Assembly: GCF_051660745.1 (NCBI RefSeq)
Contig: NZ_JBOFQF010000026.1
Location: 55,963-119,962, forward strand
Direction of reading: 5' to 3'
DNA from: Segniliparus sp051660745
GTDB taxonomy: Bacteria > Actinomycetota > Actinomycetes > Mycobacteriales > Mycobacteriaceae
DNA length: 64,000 bases
The position numbers were made by a program, and so were the translations under genes. The notes under the pieces are model-generated. The model was not told the origin of the DNA. It saw nothing but the letters and a program-made list of their open reading frames with translations, and made no database searches. Positions 1 through 8,065 of the stretch are shown piece after piece. The stretch's first letter is position 1. Each line of letters starts with the position of its first letter.

Positions 1-1138
1 CGAGCTCGGTCCCGCCCGCAGCGCGGAAGGCCGTGGCGGTGAGCTCCGCGAACGCGGCGGTCTCGTCCTCCGGGCCCTCGAACGTGGTCACCGACAGCGC
101 CCCGCCCGGCGAGTCCCCGTCGCCGATCTTGGCCGTCGTCGCGAGGTTCACCCCGGTCTCCATCTCGTCGGACAGCCGCATCGTCGTGGGGCGGAAACCG
201 CTCTGCGCCACGACGCGGAGCGCCGTCTGGCCGCTCGCGAAGTCGGGGAACCGCCACGCCTGCCTGCGCACGCTCGCGGGCTTGGGCCGCACTCGGACGA
301 CAACTTCGGTGATCACGCCGAACACGCCTTCCGAGCCGAGGAACACCTGCCGGAGGTCCGGCCCCGCGGCGGACTTCTGCGCCCGGCCGAGCACGAGCGT
401 CCCGCGCGGGGCGACGACCGTGAGCCCGACGACCATCTCGTCGAAACGGCCATGGCCGGAGGAGGCCTGCCCGGAGGACCGGGCGGCGGCGAACCCGCCG
501 ATGGTCGCGAACTGGAAGCTCTGCGGATAGTGCCCGAGCCGGTAGCCTCGCCCGCCGAGCAGCTCTTCCGCCTGCGGGCCTGTGAGACCGGCCTGCAGCG
601 TCGCGAGCTGCGAGACCTCGTCCAGCGCCACGAGCTTGTCGAACCGGCGCAGGTCGAGCGCGACCACCGCGCGGGAGCCGCCCCGGACGGGGTCGAGGCC
701 GCCGACGACGCTGGTCCCGCCGCCGAAGGGGACCACGGCGATCCCGGCCTCCTCGCAATACGCCAGCACGGCGGCGACTTCGCCCTCGTCGCCGGGGAGC
801 ACCACCGCGTCCGGCGCGTCCTGCTCTTCTTGTTTGCGGCGTAGCAGGTCCGGGGTGCTCTTGCCGCCTGCGCGCGGGAGCCGGTCGCCGGGCTCCGCGC
901 TGACGTGCTCCGCTCCGACGATCTCGGCGAAGGCCGCGAGGTCGGCCTCGCCGACGAGCGAGTCCGCCAACCGCACCGAGTCCGGCGCGGGCGACGCGCT
1001 CGGCGGCCCGGCGACCCCGAGCGCGGCGGCGAGCAGCCCCTTGATCCCTTCGGACAGGTGCGTCTGGTCGGCGGCCACCCCCCACGCGTTCCATCGCATC
1101 GTCGGGAGGGGCAGGCGGTGGGCAATATCATCGGCCAT
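1..1138 (-). CDS. FAD-binding oxidase, alkylglycerone-phosphate synthase-like (3' end outside window)
   Basis: The start is the ATG at 1136-1138, giving MADDIAHRLPLPTMRWNAWG. The reading frame is open to the window edge, so about 379 residues are seen and the C-terminus is missing. A FAD_binding_4 (GlcD/VAO) domain is visible with the PP-loop PFGGGTSVVGG around residues 140-150, then FATIGGFAA and LGSEGVFGVITE further on. The early MRWNAWG is typical of the AGPS-like flavoproteins of mycobacteria (Rv2251 type). The family forms ether-lipid precursors or oxidises hydroxyacids; the substrate here is unknown. It diverges from a TetR gene followed by glpD, the arrangement of Rv2251/Rv2250c/Rv2249c. 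The family call is firm and the substrate is inference. Confidence 0.85.
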   Translation of the reverse strand, partial: MADDIAHRLPLPTMRWNAWGVAADQTHLSEGIKGLLAAALGVAGPPSASPAPDSVRLADSLVGEADLAAFAEIVGAEHVSAEPGDRLPRAGGKSTPDLLRRKQEEQDAPDAVVLPGDEGEVAAVLAYCEEAGIAVVPFGGGTSVVGGLDPVRGGSRAVVALDLRRFDKLVALDEVSQLATLQAGLTGPQAEELLGGRGYRLGHYPQSFQFATIGGFAAARSSGQASSGHGRFDEMVVGLTVVAPRGTLVLGRAQKSAAGPDLRQVFLGSEGVFGVITEVVVRVRPKPASVRRQAWRFPDFASGQTALRVVAQSGFRPTTMRLSDEMETGVNLATTAKIGDGDSPGGALSVTTFEGPEDETAAFAELTATAFRAAGGTEL

Positions 1139-1186
1139 GCGTTACAGTTTTACACATACTGTCAAGATGTCACGAAGGAGGCGCGC
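1139..1186. promoter_or_regulatory. Divergent promoter region with TetR-type inverted repeat
   Basis: The 48-bp gap between the divergent flavoprotein and TetR genes contains the interrupted inverted repeat acagt(1144-1148)...actgt(1158-1162), 19 bp in all. On the minus strand a TTGACA overlaps this repeat. An AAGGAG Shine-Dalgarno sits just before the TetR ATG. The repeat is the natural candidate operator for the adjacent TetR protein, which would then control both directions. Confidence 0.5.
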
Positions 1187-1729
1187 ATGGACGAGCAGAT
1201 CCTCGCCGCCGCGCGCGACTGCCTGATCCGAGACCCCGGCCGGGTCGCGCTCGCCGACGTGGCCCGGCGCGCGGGCGTCAGCAGGCCGACGATCTACCGT
1301 CGCTGGAGCGATGTGAACGACCTGGTCCGCGACTTGGTCACGAGGGAAGTGGCGGGCCTGCTCGAGCGCGTTGGGCCTGGCGACGGGCGGCGCGAGGACT
1401 TGGTGCGGCGCGTCGTCGCCTTCGCGAAGGCCGCCAACGAGGACCAGCTCCTGCGCGCGTTGCTGGACGAACGACGCGAAATGCTGGCCACGTACGTCTT
1501 CCACCGGATCGGCACGAGCCAACGCTCCGCGATCAAAGCGCTGCGCGAGGAGATCGAGCGGGCGCAACGCCTCGGCGAGGTCCGCGCGGGCGTTCCGGAG
1601 GAGCTCGCGCTGATGACCCTGGTGCTCGCCCAATCGGTGACCCAATCGACCCGCCTGCTCGAACCGGTCCTGCACGACCGCTGGGCCGACGAGCTGGCCC
1701 GAGTGCTGGACGGATACCTGCGACCATGA
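1187..1729 (+). CDS. TetR/AcrR family transcriptional regulator
   Basis: The product is 180 aa. The ATG at 1187 is chosen because a good AAGGAGG lies 7 nt upstream; longer in-frame readings run back through the divergent gene. Residues 1-50 form a TetR_N helix-turn-helix (VALADVARRAGVSRPTIYRR); the rest is a helical ligand-binding domain with no recognisable ligand signature. Its stop overlaps the glpD start (ATGA, 1726-1729), so the two are translationally coupled. By position it resembles Rv2250c. It probably represses itself, glpD and the divergent flavoprotein through the inverted repeat at 1144-1162; this is inference. Confidence 0.85.
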   Translation: MDEQILAAARDCLIRDPGRVALADVARRAGVSRPTIYRRWSDVNDLVRDLVTREVAGLLERVGPGDGRREDLVRRVVAFAKAANEDQLLRALLDERREMLATYVFHRIGTSQRSAIKALREEIERAQRLGEVRAGVPEELALMTLVLAQSVTQSTRLLEPVLHDRWADELARVLDGYLRP

Positions 1730-3243
1730 CGACTTCGCTCAACGCCACGACCCGCGAGCGCCAGCTCGCCGCGCTCGCGGACCGCTCGGCACCGCTCGAC
1801 CTGCTCGTCGTCGGCGGCGGGATCACCGGGGCGGGCATCGCCCTCGACGCCGCGTCCCGAGGGCTGTCCGTCGCGCTGGTCGAGGCCCGCGACCTCGCTT
1901 TCGGCACGAGCCGCTGGAGCTCGAAGCTGGTGCACGGCGGACTGCGCTACCTCGCGAGCGGGAACGTCCGCATCGCGCGGGAGTCCGCGCGCGAGCGCCA
2001 CCTCTTGATGACTGCCATCGCGCCCCACCTCATCCGCCCGATGACCCAAGTGGTGCCGCTCTTGCCCGAGTTCAGCCACTTCTCGCGCGCGCTCGTGCGC
2101 GCCGGGTTCCTGCTCGGCGACGGCCTGCGCGCGATGGCCGGGACCTCGCCGCAGACCCTGAGCCGCCCCCGCAAAGTCGACGCCCGCGCCGCGCTCGCAT
2201 TGGTGCCAGCCCTGCGGACCGCAGGGTTGGCGGGGGCGCTCACCGCGCAGGACGGCCAGCTCGTCGACGATGCCCGGCTCGTGGTGGCCGTGGCCCGGAC
2301 GGCGGCGGGCTGCGGGGCGAGCGTGCTGACCAGGACGCGGGCCGAGCAGGTCACCGACACCGGGGCGCTGCTTGTCGACGCCCTCGCCGGGCGCAGCTTC
2401 CACGTGTCGGCCCGCGCGGTGGTCAACGCGGCGGGCGTGTGGGCGGGCCAGGTGGACCCGCGGATCAAGCTCCGGCCGAGCCGGGGCACGCACCTCGTGC
2501 TCGACGCGTCCGCGCTCGGCGATCCGACCGGCGCGTTGACCGTGCAGGTCCCCGGCCACCTCAACCGTTTCGTCTTCGCCCTGCCGCAGCAACTGGGCCG
2601 GGTCTACGTCGGGCTCACCGACGAGGAGGCCCCCGGCGAGATCCCCGACGAGCCGCAGCCCGCCGAGTCGGAGGTGGACTTCCTGCTCGACACGGTCTCG
2701 TCCGCGCTCGCCCGCCCGCTGTCCCGCGCGGACGTGCGCGGACGCTTCGCCGGGCTCCGGCCGCTCTTGGACGGCGGGGACGGAGCCACCTCGGACCTCT
2801 CGCGGGACCACGCGGTGCTCGCCGCGCCGGGCAAGCCGATCACCGTGGTGGGCGGGAAGCTCACCACCTACCGGAAAATGGCGCAAGACGCGGTCGACGC
2901 GGCGACGGCTCGGGCGAAGCTCCACGCAGGCCCGTGCGCGACCGAGTCGCTCCCCCTCGTCGGAGCCTGCGGACGGACAGGAGCCTCGGGGCCGCTCGCC
3001 GCGCGCTACGGCGGCGAGGCCGGGCTGGTGCTCGGCTCGGCGACCACGTCCGACCCCGGGGCGCAGATCGCCGAGGGGATCGACGTCAGCCGCGCCGAAA
3101 TCGAATTCGCCTTCGCCCACGAGGGCGCCATGGATGTCGACGACGTCTTGCACCGGCGCACCCGGATCGGCCTCGTCCCCGAGGACGCGCGCCGCGCACG
3201 CGGGGCGGTCGAGGCCATCGCGGCGCAGCTGCGCTCCCGCTAA
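1726..3243 (+). CDS. glpD: Aerobic glycerol-3-phosphate dehydrogenase
   Basis: The product is 505 aa, the normal length for FAD-dependent GlpD, which oxidises sn-glycerol 3-phosphate to dihydroxyacetone phosphate and passes electrons to the quinone pool. The N-terminal dinucleotide motif VVGGGITGAG is at about residues 28-37, followed by the GlpD signature SRWSSKLVHGGLRYL; GGKLTTYRKMA lies near residue 380 and a DAO_C-type C-terminal domain follows. It starts inside the TetR stop codon. With glpQ 1.2 kb downstream and the AGPS-like flavoprotein upstream, the area looks devoted to glycerophosphate turnover. It corresponds to mycobacterial glpD1 by synteny. Confidence 0.93.
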   Translation: MTTSLNATTRERQLAALADRSAPLDLLVVGGGITGAGIALDAASRGLSVALVEARDLAFGTSRWSSKLVHGGLRYLASGNVRIARESARERHLLMTAIAPHLIRPMTQVVPLLPEFSHFSRALVRAGFLLGDGLRAMAGTSPQTLSRPRKVDARAALALVPALRTAGLAGALTAQDGQLVDDARLVVAVARTAAGCGASVLTRTRAEQVTDTGALLVDALAGRSFHVSARAVVNAAGVWAGQVDPRIKLRPSRGTHLVLDASALGDPTGALTVQVPGHLNRFVFALPQQLGRVYVGLTDEEAPGEIPDEPQPAESEVDFLLDTVSSALARPLSRADVRGRFAGLRPLLDGGDGATSDLSRDHAVLAAPGKPITVVGGKLTTYRKMAQDAVDAATARAKLHAGPCATESLPLVGACGRTGASGPLAARYGGEAGLVLGSATTSDPGAQIAEGIDVSRAEIEFAFAHEGAMDVDDVLHRRTRIGLVPEDARRARGAVEAIAAQLRSR

Positions 3244-3288
3244 CTCCCCAGCTCGCCCGCCACGGCGAGGGCCGCCGGCCTGTCGCGC

Positions 3289-3320
3289 TTGACCCTGCAG
3301 CATGGTGCAGGGTCCATGAT
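3289..3320 (+). promoter_or_regulatory. MerR-type promoter/operator
   Basis: A perfect 8-bp inverted repeat, accctgca (3292-3299) and tgcagggt (3306-3313), lies between a -35 TTGACC (3289-3294) and a -10-like CATGAT (3315-3320). The spacer between the hexamers is 20 bp. An over-long spacer carrying a dyad is the hallmark of promoters activated by MerR-family proteins. The MerR start codon follows 6 bp downstream, so transcription probably begins close to or at the gene's first codons. Confidence 0.7.
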
Positions 3321-3326
3321 GGAGGC

Positions 3327-3728
3327 ATGCGAATTGGTGAAGTGGCCGCGAACGCGGGCGTGCACGTCGGAACGCTGCGCTATTACGAGCGGCGCGGATT
3401 GCTCGCGGAGCCGGAGCGCTCGTCTTCGGGCTACCGGGCTTACGGCCCGGAAGCGGTGCGGGTGGTGCGTTTCGTGAAGCGGGCGCAGGAGGCAGGGCTG
3501 ACCCTGGACAATGTCGAGGAATTGCTCCGATCCGCCCATGCCGGAACAGGCTCGTGCGAGGCGGCGCGAGCGACCGCAGAGGCGCGGATCGCCGAGCTCG
3601 ACCGCCGGATCGCCGACCTGATGTCGATGCGCGCAGTGCTCGCCGCGCTCGCCGAGCCCTGCGATTCGCCCGCAGGCCAGGGGGCGTGCCCGCTGCTCGC
3701 GGCGCTGGGCTCGGAGGACGTCGCGTGA
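3327..3728 (+). CDS. MerR family metal-responsive regulator
   Basis: The product is 133 aa. The ATG at 3327 follows GGAGG by a very short spacer. Residues 1-70 are a MerR winged helix (MRIGEVAANAGVHVGTLRYYERRGLL, then GYRAYGPEAV). A dimerisation coiled coil follows with C residues at ...SCEAARATAE, and a C-terminal CDSPAGQGACPLL. The spaced cysteines fit the Hg(II)/metal-binding MerR subgroup, whose first ligand Cys lies at the start of the long helix and the others at its C-terminal end. It overlaps the next gene by 4 nt (GTGA). The promoter dyad immediately upstream indicates autoregulation. Which metal is sensed is inferred, not shown. Confidence 0.85.
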   Translation: MRIGEVAANAGVHVGTLRYYERRGLLAEPERSSSGYRAYGPEAVRVVRFVKRAQEAGLTLDNVEELLRSAHAGTGSCEAARATAEARIAELDRRIADLMSMRAVLAALAEPCDSPAGQGACPLLAALGSEDVA

Positions 3729-3991
3729 GCCCGGCGGCGGTGCGGATATTGCAAGTGCCCGATTGCCCGCTTGTGGACCGGCTGGCGGGCCTGGTCGCCG
3801 AGTGCATGGACGTGTCGGGCTCCGCCCACGAGGTCGAGCATGTCGTGGGGGACTACCCGTCGCCGACGCTCGTCGTCGGCGGGAGGGATGTGGCGACGGG
3901 GCTGCCGGTCGGCACGACGGCCTGCTGCAGGCTCGACATGCCGTCTCGCGCCCAGGTCCTCGAGGCGTTGCGAGGAGTCGACGGGGCATGA
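3725..3991 (+). CDS. Small thioredoxin-fold protein of actinobacterial mer-type operons
   Basis: The product is 88 aa with a GTG start overlapping the MerR stop (3725-3728). The N-terminus VRILQVPDCP resembles the first strand and Cys of thioredoxin-like small proteins that actinobacterial annotations often call alkylmercury lyase-like. It continues with SPTLVVGG and a conserved ACCRLDMPSRAQVLEAL near the C-terminus. It is far too short to be a true MerB, so organomercurial cleavage should not be assumed. The stop overlaps the next start (ATGA, 3988-3991). A metal or thiol-linked role is inferred from the MerR neighbour and the CC pair. Confidence 0.6.
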   Translation: MSPAAVRILQVPDCPLVDRLAGLVAECMDVSGSAHEVEHVVGDYPSPTLVVGGRDVATGLPVGTTACCRLDMPSRAQVLEALRGVDGA

Positions 3992-4497
3992 GCTCGGAGC
4001 ACAAGGACGACTGCTGCGGCGCTGGGGAGCAGCGGGCGCTGTTCGGCTGGTCGCCGCCCAGGCTCGTGGCGGACACGCGCGCCAAGCGCTGGCTCGACAA
4101 AACCATGCCCGCGACCGGGGCGCCTGCGGCGCTCTACTTCGGCTGCGCCTGCGCGCTCGTCCTCGCCGGGCTGGTGCTGCCACCGCGCCTCGGCCTGGCC
4201 TCCGTCGGGCTGGGCTCGCTCGCAGGCGGCCTGTGGTGCTCCGGCAACTTCTGGCGCTGCCGCCACGCGCATTGCCTGGTCACCGGCGGCGGCTGGCTGC
4301 TGCTGTGCGGGGTGTCCCTCGCCGGGAGCGCGCTCGGGCACAGCCTGATCGGAGGCTTCGAGCCTGCGGTGTTCGTCCTCGTCTTCGCGCTCAGCCTGGC
4401 CTTCGAGCGGCTCTGGGTCGCGAGATCCGGCAACAACGCCGTGTGCGGCGCAAAGCCGTCGGCAGACAGCTGCCCGTCGGGGGACTCCCGCGACTAG
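3988..4497 (+). CDS. Cys-rich membrane protein of the MerR operon
   Basis: The product is 169 aa. It begins with a hydrophilic tail containing CCGAGEQ, then has about four hydrophobic segments (residues ~48-70, 74-90, 98-118 and 125-143) with a conserved-looking loop NFWRCRHAHC between them, and a Cys-containing tail. Conserved Cys/His in a small polytopic protein behind a MerR regulator suggests metal transport or sequestration, but I cannot name a family. It is the last gene of a three-gene, 4-nt-overlapping operon. Its TAG stop shares the bases CTAG (4494-4497) with the stop of the convergent glpQ. Confidence 0.65.
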   Translation: MSSEHKDDCCGAGEQRALFGWSPPRLVADTRAKRWLDKTMPATGAPAALYFGCACALVLAGLVLPPRLGLASVGLGSLAGGLWCSGNFWRCRHAHCLVTGGGWLLLCGVSLAGSALGHSLIGGFEPAVFVLVFALSLAFERLWVARSGNNAVCGAKPSADSCPSGDSRD

Positions 4498-5837
4498 CGG
4501 TCGAGCTCCTTGAGGTACGCCGCGCGGGCCGGGACCGCCGTGTTGGTGAAGTCGGTGAACACGCCGTCCACGCCGAGTCGGAAGAACTGCAGGTACTCCG
4601 CCTGCGGGTCGCCCCGGTAGCTGCCCGCGAGGTATTTGCGCTCGTTGCGGAAGGTGTAGACGTGCACGAACAGGCCCGCCTTGTGCGCGTCCGCGACGAC
4701 GGAGTTCGGCGCGCCAGCCGCCGCCTTGTCCATGGAGGGCTTGAACGCGGGGTCGCTCGGGTAGGGGTCGATCTTGACCGGCACGAGCTGCGGCTTCCAC
4801 GGCCCGATCCCGTCCGCGTAGGTCTTGACCTCGGCGAGGCCCTCCGGGGTGAGCAGGGCCGAGAACCACCGCGCGTCGCCCGCGACCGTCCAGTCGTATG
4901 GGCGGCTGTTGGTGATGTCGTCGTAGACGACGCCGCCTGCGCGGTAGTCGACCGAGTCTCCCCCGACGAGCTGCACTGCCTTCGTCTTCAGCCCGTGCTC
5001 GCGCAGGTATTTCAGACTCGACGGCTCGAAGCTCTGCGCGAAGAACGGGGCTTCCTTGCTGTTGAGGCCGTTGTCGTCCAAGATCTTGAGGTACGCGTCC
5101 TCCAGGGGACGGCTGCCCGGCGCGCCGCAGCCGTTGGCGACAGCCTGCTCGTTGTTCCAGGTCGGGTTTTTCGTCTCGGGGTAGACGGCGATCTTCCTGC
5201 CGGTGGCCGCGCTCTTCGCCTTCGCGATATCGATGATCTGCTGGAACGTGAGGATCGGGTACTTCCCGTTGTACTCGGCAGGACGCTCGTCTTTCGCGTC
5301 GTAGGTGGTGCCGTGGAACCATTGCTGCAGCTCGGCGGCCGTGAAATCGCTGACCGACCAGTCTCCGACGTGGTCCTCGCCGTCCACGACCAGAGACTTC
5401 AGCACGGACTTCGGGTCGGCCGGGTCGGTCTGGTCCACGAGGTAGGTCGTCGGTCCCGCCCCTGCGGGCGCGGGACGCTCCACACCGGGGACCACGCGTT
5501 TGCGCGCGGCGACCTCCGGGTTCGTCTTCGCGACCTCCACGACGTCGGTGTTGTCGGACATCCACGGGTTGTGCCGGGCGATGAGCACGCAGTCCTTCGT
5601 GAGGTGCAAGTCCTCCTCGAGCGCGTCCGCCCCGTCGTCCGCCGCCAGCTCGTACGCGGGCCGGGTCTCCTCCGGGCGCAATCCTGGCAAGCCCCGGTGC
5701 GCGATCACCAGCGGCTGCGAGCCGTCGAGCGTCGCGAACGGCTTGGGCTCTTGGGGAGCGGGGTGGGAGCAGGCGGAGAGCAATGTCGCGACGAGCGCGA
5801 CGACGGGCAGCGCGACTTGGGCGGGCGTGATCCTCAC
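4494..5837 (-). CDS. glpQ: Glycerophosphodiester phosphodiesterase, lipoprotein
   Basis: The product is 447 aa with a lipoprotein signal (hydrophobic stretch to LLSAC, Cys ~23), so it should be anchored outside the membrane. The GDPD signature begins with VIAHRGLPGLRPEET at ~45, then the metal-ligand acidic cluster ALEEDLHLTKD and the second catalytic His in IARHNP. GlpQ enzymes hydrolyse glycerophosphodiesters to glycerol 3-phosphate plus alcohol, which GlpD 1.3 kb away would oxidise. It is larger than the ~360-aa E. coli GlpQ, mainly through a middle insertion. The canonical PENT is PEET here. Its stop shares CTAG with the convergent membrane-protein gene. Confidence 0.88.
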   Translation of the reverse strand: MRITPAQVALPVVALVATLLSACSHPAPQEPKPFATLDGSQPLVIAHRGLPGLRPEETRPAYELAADDGADALEEDLHLTKDCVLIARHNPWMSDNTDVVEVAKTNPEVAARKRVVPGVERPAPAGAGPTTYLVDQTDPADPKSVLKSLVVDGEDHVGDWSVSDFTAAELQQWFHGTTYDAKDERPAEYNGKYPILTFQQIIDIAKAKSAATGRKIAVYPETKNPTWNNEQAVANGCGAPGSRPLEDAYLKILDDNGLNSKEAPFFAQSFEPSSLKYLREHGLKTKAVQLVGGDSVDYRAGGVVYDDITNSRPYDWTVAGDARWFSALLTPEGLAEVKTYADGIGPWKPQLVPVKIDPYPSDPAFKPSMDKAAAGAPNSVVADAHKAGLFVHVYTFRNERKYLAGSYRGDPQAEYLQFFRLGVDGVFTDFTNTAVPARAAYLKELDR

Positions 5838-5933
5838 GACGGTATCCGTACTCGCTCAGAATGAACGCGAGGCAAACTGCCGAGAGCCGCCCCGGCGGGG
5901 CGGCTCTCGGAACACATGGAGGGGACGGGGGGC

Positions 5934-6314
5934 CTACGGGATCTGCGGGACCGGGGGCACCTGCGGCACTTGGGGGACCTGCGGCACTTGGGGGACCTGC
6001 GGGACCTGCGGAACTTCAGGAACCTGCGGGACCTCAGGCGCCTGCGGCGCCTGGGGCTGCTGCGGGTGCTCGTGGTGGCGCGGCTCCGCAGTCTCCGTCG
6101 AGGTCTCGGTCGCGGTCTCCGTCGAGGTGGCGGTCGTGGGCTCGGGGGCCGGGGCGTGGTGGTGCTCGCCGTCTCCGCCGCCCTGGACGGTCTCCGTCGT
6201 GGTCGAAGCCGAGGTGGAGCTGGAAGTGCTCGGAGCGGCCTTGTCGTTTTGGCAAGCGGCCAGCGGCAGAGCCAGAAGGAGCAGGGACGCTGCGGATATC
6301 GTGGAAATTCTCAC
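5934..6314 (-). CDS. Small lipoprotein with Pro-Gln-Val-Pro repeats
   Basis: The product is 126 aa. The N-terminus has a lipoprotein signal with lipobox LPLAAC (Cys ~21). A Ser/Thr/Glu-rich low-complexity linker follows, then a His cluster (GEHHHAPAP, RHHEHP), and the last ~40 residues are almost pure PQVP/PEVP repeats. No known domain is present. The composition suggests a surface-tethered, extended protein, perhaps spanning the cell wall; the His clusters could bind metal. It is followed by nothing obvious and preceded by an export-type phosphatase on the same strand. Function unknown. Confidence 0.7.
   Translation of the reverse strand: MRISTISAASLLLLALPLAACQNDKAAPSTSSSTSASTTTETVQGGGDGEHHHAPAPEPTTATSTETATETSTETAEPRHHEHPQQPQAPQAPEVPQVPEVPQVPQVPQVPQVPQVPQVPPVPQIP
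5940..6045 (-). repeat. Short in-frame tandem repeat encoding PQVP units
   Basis: The 3' end of the small lipoprotein gene is built from imperfect 9- to 12-bp units (plus-strand pattern around ggcacttgggggacctgc) repeated about eight to ten times. All differences keep the reading frame and the Pro-x-x-Pro pattern. Such tracts can change length by slippage. Confidence 0.75.
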
Positions 6315-6439
6315 ATCGGCGATCCTAACCGCCAGCCCGGCCCGTGCCCTGGCGATCTGCCGCCGATCCGCTGTGGATCTGCTGTGGATCTGCTTGGTTT
6401 CCCCCTGTCGCGCCTTCCGTCAGGAGCACGCGATCGCCG

Positions 6440-8029
6440 TCATCCCCGGCGCGGTTTGCGCAGGGTGAACTTGTCCACCGCCTCGATTCGGCCGTACGGG
6501 CCGGTCACCGCGTAATACGTCGCGGCGATGGATGTGTCGCCGCCCGCCGCTCCAGGATCGACGTCGAACGCCACGAAACCGTACGGGTGCTCGGCGTCGC
6601 GGTACGCCGACCACGGCGCGTCCTCCATCGCATAGACCGGCGCCTTCTTCCCTGTCGCCGGGTCGACTTCGCCTGCCGATGTGATGACCCGGCATTGTCG
6701 GCCTGGGAAGAACAGCTGGTTGGAGGGGCGCGATGTGCCGCCGCCGCCGATCACCAGATGCGTCGTCCCCTTCGTCGCGTCGATCTCGTCGAGGCGGGTG
6801 TCCACCGGGGTCGGCGTGAGCGTGTCGTTCGGCTGCGCGCCGCGCACCGGGTGGGTGCGCTCGTAGTGGTGCTCGTGCCCGCAGAGCACGAGGTCGACGC
6901 CATGCTGGTCGAAGAGCGGGAGCCACTCCTCGCGAATCGCGCGGTCCGCTCCGTTGAAGTGGTCGACGGTGGAGACGGCGGTCTGGTGCATGCACACCAC
7001 GATCCAGTCGATCCCGAGGTCCGCGCGGGACTTCGCCAGCTCGTCCGCGAGCCAGCGGCGTTGCGCCCCGCCCGAATATCCGCGCACGTAGGTGTTGCCC
7101 GCGTCTTGGTAGCAGACGTCGTCGTTGGCGAGGACGACGATCCGGACCGAGCCTGCGGTGAACGCGTACCAGAGGCCGCGCAACTGCTGGTCCGCGCCGG
7201 AGTCGGGAACCCGGAAATACGTCTGGAAGGCCTGGTAGCCGATCGGGCCGTTGCCCCGCTCGTTCTCGTGGTTGCCGGGGGCGGGCATCCACGGCCGGTG
7301 GCGCGCGGAACGGGTGTTGTTCTCGAACCAGTCCGACCACGTGCGCACCCGGTCCTGCGACAGGTTCGCGTAGCACAAATCACCGTTGACCAGGTTGAAC
7401 AGCGGCGCGATCTGCTCGACGCCCGCCGTGACGTCGCCTGCGGCGGGCGAGCCGAGGTTGTCGTTCAGGTACAGCGTCCCGCCTTGCGGGTCGGCGGGGC
7501 CGGGCTTGCCGAGGGTCGGGGTGCCTTGGTCGCCGAAGCTGGTGAAGGTGAACTTCCCCCGCCCGCGCGGCGCCGTGCGGAAGGTGCCGAGCTCGGGCGC
7601 CGCCCCGTCGTGCGCGGCCGCGTACACGTAGTCGGACTCGGGGCGCAGCCCGCTGATCCGCGCGTGGTGGACCTGCACCTCGGTTCCGGACTGGCCGTCC
7701 CGGTAGGCGACGGTCTCCGCCGCGACGACGTCGCCGAAACCGCTGTCCGGCGCGCCGAGCAGCACACGGGGGCTTTTGACCGAGACCGGGGTGTGCCAGC
7801 TGACGACGACCTCGCCCGAGGCGTCCGCGCCGAACTGCACGTGCAGGCCCGCAGGCCTCGGCGCGCCGGAGCCGCCGACCGAGCGCCACAGGTCCGGCGC
7901 GCCCGTGCTCCGTCCGGAGCCTGACAGCTCTGCGCCCGCGTAGCCGAGCCCGGCTCCGACCACGGCGGCTCCTGCCGCAGTGGTGAGAAGCCCTCGGCGC
8001 GAGACCCTGGATGACGACGCTTCAGCCAC
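6440..8029 (-). CDS. Tat-exported purple acid phosphatase-type metallophosphoesterase
   Basis: The product is 529 aa. Residues ~8-35 are a twin-arginine signal (SRVSRRGLLTTAAGAAVVGA), so it is exported folded. An N-terminal fibronectin-like domain (about 60-165, with VSWHTP) precedes the calcineurin-type catalytic domain. The metal motifs appear in order: SFGDQGT, NGDLCYAN, APGNHE, CMHQT and CGHEHHYERTHP. This is the full set for a binuclear purple acid phosphatase, which hydrolyses phosphate monoesters. Neighbouring glpQ and glpD make phosphate or glycerophosphate scavenging plausible. No operon partner is in close contact. Confidence 0.88.
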   Translation of the reverse strand: MAEASSSRVSRRGLLTTAAGAAVVGAGLGYAGAELSGSGRSTGAPDLWRSVGGSGAPRPAGLHVQFGADASGEVVVSWHTPVSVKSPRVLLGAPDSGFGDVVAAETVAYRDGQSGTEVQVHHARISGLRPESDYVYAAAHDGAAPELGTFRTAPRGRGKFTFTSFGDQGTPTLGKPGPADPQGGTLYLNDNLGSPAAGDVTAGVEQIAPLFNLVNGDLCYANLSQDRVRTWSDWFENNTRSARHRPWMPAPGNHENERGNGPIGYQAFQTYFRVPDSGADQQLRGLWYAFTAGSVRIVVLANDDVCYQDAGNTYVRGYSGGAQRRWLADELAKSRADLGIDWIVVCMHQTAVSTVDHFNGADRAIREEWLPLFDQHGVDLVLCGHEHHYERTHPVRGAQPNDTLTPTPVDTRLDEIDATKGTTHLVIGGGGTSRPSNQLFFPGRQCRVITSAGEVDPATGKKAPVYAMEDAPWSAYRDAEHPYGFVAFDVDPGAAGGDTSIAATYYAVTGPYGRIEAVDKFTLRKPRRG

Positions 8030-8065
8030 ACCGCATGCTTACCGGCCCCGGATGAACAGCAGGTG

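Noticed and set aside
313..1131. Arg/Ser/Pro-rich frames antisense to or out of phase with real genes, here and throughout the window
   Set aside because: High-GC DNA produces long spurious frames; these have biased composition, no domains and overlap well-supported genes.
3725..3991. Organomercurial lyase MerB
   Set aside because: At 88 aa it is less than half the length of MerB and lacks its catalytic region.
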